A stretch of 6,673 bases of DNA. Source: Ascidiaceihabitans sp. (GTDB lineage Bacteria > Pseudomonadota > Alphaproteobacteria > Rhodobacterales > Rhodobacteraceae). How positions within the stretch are numbered: the stretch's first letter is position 1; every line of letters begins with the position of its first letter. The stretch lies in the NCBI GenBank assembly GCA_023301665.1, contig JALZUL010000056.1, forward strand, positions 1 to 6,673, in the 5' to 3' direction. Of the stretch, positions 6,565 through 6,673 are shown in pieces. The notes under the pieces are model-generated. The model saw only the letters and a list, made by a program, of their open reading frames with translations. It did no database searches and was not told the origin of the DNA. Position numbers and translations under genes: made by a program.

Positions 6565-6599
6565 AGTGCCCCCAGCTGAAAAGATCGAAAATAGAGGGC

Positions 6600-6653
6600 T
6601 TTTTTCGACTAAACGTCTCAATAGACTTTTTTGCCTCTTTTTTGGCTCTTTTT
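6600..6653. repeat. Phased T-tracts with an 11-bp repeat unit
   Basis: T-runs occur at 6600-6605, 6627-6632, 6638-6643 and 6649-6653. The last three start exactly 11 bp apart, as TTTTTTGCCTC, TTTTTTGGCTC and TTTTTGCGCCC. Tracts in phase with the helix give curved DNA, and tandem AT-rich 11-mers resemble the unwinding element of some origins. The periodicity is plain in the sequence; the role is inferred. Confidence 0.55.
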
Positions 6654-6656
6654 GCG

Positions 6657-6673
6657 CCCCGGCCCCGGCCCCG
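6657..6673. repeat. CCCCGG tandem repeat at the window edge
   Basis: Two full CCCCGG units and a third lacking its last base run to the last base of the window, so the full copy number is unknown. Such a GC-only repeat is hard to sequence and assemble and may mark the end of a contig rather than a biological boundary. Confidence 0.5.

Larger units (their letters stand above)
6447..6673. other. Noncoding segment beyond the soxA break, origin-like
   Basis: No convincing gene is seen in these 227 bases on either strand. From about 6500 the composition changes: pyrimidine-rich on the + strand, C-runs and then T-runs, unlike the rest of the window. It holds paired direct repeats (6525-6564), phased T-tracts (6600-6653) and a GC hexamer repeat (6657-6673). 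Iterons next to an easily melted AT-rich element are the usual parts of a small replication origin, but no initiator gene is visible, so this is a hypothesis only. Confidence 0.4.

Noticed and set aside
6205..6579. 124-residue + strand frame crossing the soxA break
   Set aside because: Most of it is antisense to soxA and its end runs into low-complexity Ser/Pro from the repeat region. No ribosome site was seen.
6558..6605. Rho-independent terminator ending in the T-run at 6600
   Set aside because: No stable GC stem can be formed directly before the T-run; the C-run and the GAGGG element are far apart and pair poorly.

Overview
The window reads as alphaproteobacterial DNA, most likely a marine Rhodobacteraceae (roseobacter-type) bacterium. 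This rests on the gene set (dimethylamine monooxygenase, heterotetrameric sarcosine oxidase-type subunits, a GlxA/GbdR-like AraC regulator and an XRE-cupin regulator), the tight gene packing, and a base composition that looks a little above 50% GC by eye. No species-level claim is possible.

Layout. Positions 1-2417 (+) hold the end of an operon, dmmA (5' end outside the window), dmmB and dmmC. It encodes the haem-dependent oxidative N-demethylase that turns dimethylamine into methylamine plus formaldehyde using NADPH and O2. Positions 2434-3090 (-) encode an XRE-cupin regulator convergent with dmmC. It is divergent from a GlxA-type AraC-family regulator at 3192-4202 (+). The 101-bp region between the two regulators carries a perfect 10-bp inverted repeat (3106-3115 / 3130-3139) and a 13-bp palindrome beside the AraC start codon. 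Positions 4208-4792 (-) encode a sarcosine oxidase gamma-type subunit, and 4785-6446 (-) the C-terminal half of a sarcosine oxidase alpha-type subunit. These two overlap by 8 bp. They could equally be the MgdD/MgdC subunits of N-methylglutamate dehydrogenase, which belongs to the same families and fits the methylamine context.

The alpha-type gene is decapitated. An in-frame stop lies at 6498-6500, and the roughly 450-residue dinucleotide-binding N-terminal half and the expected upstream beta and delta genes are absent. Immediately beyond the break, 6500-6673 is noncoding and looks different: two 17-bp near-identical direct repeats spaced 23 bp apart, T-tracts phased every 11 bp, then a CCCCGG tandem repeat running off the window. 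This resembles a small replication-origin or iteron region, and is the most unusual part of the window. A rearrangement, a plasmid junction or an assembly chimera could each explain it.

Together the genes point to methylated-amine catabolism. DMA is demethylated by DmmABC, and a folate-dependent N-methyl amino acid oxidase or dehydrogenase of the Sox/Mgd type would act downstream, with two ligand-sensing regulators between them. As it stands the Sox/Mgd module could not form the standard four-subunit enzyme unless an intact copy exists elsewhere. No tRNA, rRNA, CRISPR array or transposase gene was seen.
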